Positions 61,366 through 64,000 of a DNA stretch of 64,000 nucleotides are shown piece by piece. Position 1 is the stretch's first letter; each line of letters starts with the position of its first letter. A program made the position numbers and the translations under genes. Below the pieces are notes generated by a model. It was not told the origin of the DNA. It saw only the letters and a list, made by a program, of their open reading frames with translations, and searched no databases. The stretch is taken from positions 8,278,334 to 8,342,333 of the forward strand of contig NC_045147.1 in assembly GCF_008831285.2 (NCBI RefSeq). The letters run 5' to 3'. Source of the stretch: Nymphaea colorata. Taxonomy: Eukaryota > Streptophyta > Magnoliopsida > Nymphaeales > Nymphaeaceae.

Positions 61366-63164
61366 GGAAGTTCAAAATGGTTTTTAAGCTGGTTGTTTTG
61401 AAAAGAATGTGGCCTTGGGGCCCTTTTTAAAATTTGCTTCATGGGTTTATCTTTTAGAAAAACTGACTCATGCATGCATTTTGCATTAACATGTATATTT
61501 AATTGTAGGTTTCCCCTAGCTATACATCATTCTCAGCTATAAAATAAATGAAAATAAACCCCTTCCACGAATTGCTGAAATTAAAATGAACCAACAAGAA
61601 GCTAAAGTAGATGAGAAATAAGTTAAAATCAGCTACCTTGTGGTCGGTCTTGATGCTTGATCTTTTTTTTCACTTGTTTTCTGAATCGAACAATCCTAAG
61701 CAAGAATTCAAGCTTGGATTCGAGCTTGGCAATGCTAAAAGAATAATAGCTTGCTCACTGAAATTTGCAGTGGGAAAGAGAGCTTCTCACCACGAAAATC
61801 CTAAGTAAGGGTTCACTTAAGCACCCTAACTTAGCAAAATCAATGGAGAGAATAGAGGAAAAAGAAGAAGAAAATGGGAGGATGAATTTTTCTTCTCCTC
61901 CTTGGCTTCTCCTTCTTAGCTCCTTAGCTGCAGCAACTTGATGCAATACTTAAAAGTTCGTCCTCTCCTTGGTTGACAATGGAGGGTTTATATGGAGGAG
62001 AACAATGGTTCAACCACCTTCTTTAATTTGCCTTGGAAGATTAATCAAGGCTTAGGGAGTTAGAAAATGGATTAAATGAGTTTTTAATGACCCTATTTAA
62101 TCATTCTTATCCCATTTACACGAGATAGGTGAGCTGGGCTAAGTGTGGTTGCCATTGGTTCAGACCTAGCTGACCAACTTTAACCAAAATTTTGAACGAA
62201 AATGCCCTTGCACAGGGTTTTGCCTTAGTTTATTCCATTTATTTATTTATTTTGTTTGAAATCGAGCTTGTTAGGTTAAAATCTAGTTACTAAGCTCTAA
62301 ATGTTATTGAATTATGACAACTCAATTAAAATTTGAATAAAATTTAAAAATTCGCTCAAATTTGGTTCGAAAAGGGTATTTTTGTTTAAAACTTGATTGA
62401 AGATGGATTTCAATTGAATCAAACTTTGGTTTGAAATATTGAATTTTAATTTCATATTTGATTTATACATTTGACAAATCCAAATGTATATGTGTCTTTC
62501 ATAAACCAGTTTAGGTTCTGTAATCTCAATTTGCTCATAAAAGAGCAAAATTGTTCAGATTAGTCTAATTTGACCAATTGACCAAAGTCAAAGCTCATTT
62601 GCAAGTAGTTTGACTTTGTTTGAAGTAATTTGATAAATTTCAGCTAAGAAAGCTCTTAATTAAATTGAATTGTACTTCGAATGAGTCTAGTCAAAGTAGA
62701 TTTGATCTGGTCAAGGTCTATTTATGACCACAAATTTGATCATGAGACAAACCTACCCTTTTGCCAAGCTGAGCTCATGTTGACTGAGCCTAGTTGAGAT
62801 TGGTGCCATATTTGGGTGCACTAGGGTCGAACCTACTTGAATTAAGTGAGTTTGACCAGCCTAGTTATTGCTTTTCAAAGATTGACCTCTCTTTAAAGAG
62901 GACCTAGTTAAAGAAGAGAGAGAGACAATAAATATCTCTTTTTCCTAGGTTTCTAATTATGATCTCATTCATGGACATAGTTTGGACTCATAATCTTGCA
63001 TTGGGATTCGTGTCATGGGTTAAATTCATGATTTGAATATAAATTGTTCTTTAGATTCAAAATTAACTTTGAAATTGTAATTTTCACAATTCTTTTGTAA
63101 AATTTTGACATTGCCCTAATTTTGGTGTGGAAAAATTTGGGGTGTTAACACAAGGTCAAGGCCT

Positions 63165-63940
63165 TTAGTGCTTCGAAAAATAAAAAATGGCCCAGTGTGA
63201 ACACTAGTGGGGTGCTTGTGAAAATTCTTGTGAAATATGTGCATTGGAGTGCATGTCCTTGTAAGCTTTCTCCACTGAAGCCTAGAAATCTCACACAACG
63301 AGGATGCTTCTATAGTGCTTGTGAAATTCATGCAATAGATTGCATGTGCATGTATGCTTGTGTATGCTAAAGCACAGAAATCTCACATAAGTGTGAGTGT
63401 TTTGTGAAATGATTGTGAACTTCATGCAATGACATGCATGTGCTTTTATGCTCGTGTGTGCCAAAACATAAAAATTTCATATAAATGTGAGTGCTTGTGA
63501 AATGTTTGTGAAATTCATGCAATGAAATGCATGTGCTTGTATGCATTGATACACATAAATCTCACATAAAAATATGAGTGCTTGTACAATGCTTGTGAAA
63601 TTCTTGCAATGGAATGCACGTGTTTGTATCCTTATGTACGCTGAAGCATGGAAAGGTCACATAAATGTGAGTGCTTATGAATTCATACGATGTAATATAT
63701 GTGCTTGTATTCTTGTGTGTGCCCAAGTGCAAAAATCTCACATCAATGTGAGTTCATGTGGAAACATTCGTGGTTCTCCTACTGTAGCACGAGTGCTTGT
63801 ACGCTTGTAGGTTTCGCACCATAGTACTAATGTTTGTATGCTTATGTGTACCAAAGCACAACATATCACATAAAATGTGAGTGCCTGTAGAAATGTTCAT
63901 GAGATGCTTGCAAAACTTGATAAAATCCTTTTTTTTTGTT
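63165..63940. repeat. Irregular tandem repeat of about 90 bp, seven to eight units
   Basis: Each unit has tctcacataaatgtgag (itself an inverted repeat), then tgcttgtgaaat, ttcatgcaatg, atgcatgtgcttgtatgc, and a tgtgtgccaaagca segment. The inverted-repeat core recurs at about 63289, 63381, 63475, 63560, 63655, 63736 and 63865. Spacing varies from 80 to 130 bp and divergence is high. The array probably goes on past the window. Confidence 0.88.
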
Positions 63941-64000
63941 GTACCTCTTGTATCTTGTAAGGACTTGCATGATTTTGTTATTGTAAGATAAAAAACTGTT

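Larger units (their letters stand above)
59299..63150 (-). other. AT-rich LTR-like DNA, probably a long gypsy LTR on the minus strand
   Basis: The right edge read on the minus strand begins TGTTAACACCCCAAATTTTT (from 63150), the usual start of plant gypsy LTRs. A minus-strand TATA box CATATAAACC lies at 61996-61987, and then a leader-like purine/pyrimidine tract. No partner LTR, PBS or coding domain is visible, so the left limit is unknown. The hAT at 52744 appears to be inserted in the same DNA. Confidence 0.45.

Noticed and set aside
1-64000. tRNA, rRNA and known microRNA genes
   Set aside because: No cloverleaf with A and B boxes, rRNA segment or recognisable precursor was seen by eye. 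The TGGTATCAGAGC sites are retroelement primer-binding sites, not tRNA genes.

Overview
This is nuclear DNA from a flowering plant. The evidence is an intron-rich gene with GT-AG splice sites for a high-affinity sulfate transporter, set in AT-rich DNA packed with typical angiosperm transposons: Ty3/gypsy, Ty1/copia, hAT, a FAR1-type Mutator relative, a probable CACTA end and a LINE tail. The species cannot be fixed from the sequence.

Only one gene looks intact, a group-1 sulfate transporter (SULTR1 type) on the minus strand at 5716-10227. Thirteen exons join without a frame break into 659 residues. To its left lies a decayed gypsy element (1-5185) whose integrase and 3' LTR carry large deletions. 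To its right come a GA-rich upstream region (10.2-12.6 kb), intergenic DNA, a broken FAR1-related (FRS) gene at 15.9-18.6 kb carrying a 184-bp hAT-type MITE, a broken PPR gene at 23.1-23.9 kb, and a probable CACTA end at 24.7 kb.

From 25.8 to 40.7 kb the window is a copia nest. It holds a plus-strand LTR with primer-binding site (25.8 kb) and a decayed gag-pol (27.7-29.5 kb). A complete minus-strand copia with a GTAGT target-site duplication (30412-34478) has lost its reverse transcriptase, and its 5' LTR has lost the TATA box. Two LTR copies at 35.4 and 40.3 kb face each other as inverted repeats around a non-coding interior. That interior contains a hairpin repeated four times with compensatory base changes and a 69-bp coding-like tandem repeat.

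The last third holds microsatellites, a 43-bp minisatellite (47.8-48.2 kb), a LINE 3' remnant (49.4-50.3 kb) and a 6.5-kb hAT element (52744-59290). The hAT is bounded by perfect 8-bp repeats, has a dead BED-finger transposase on the minus strand, a duplicated 3' end and a nested MITE. The hAT sits in LTR-like AT-rich DNA that runs to 63.15 kb, followed by a tandem repeat of about 90 bp that leaves the window.

Apart from the transporter, the region is layered transposon debris. Nested insertions, target-site duplications and one empty site allow several events to be ordered in time. No operon-like or cooperating gene set is present.
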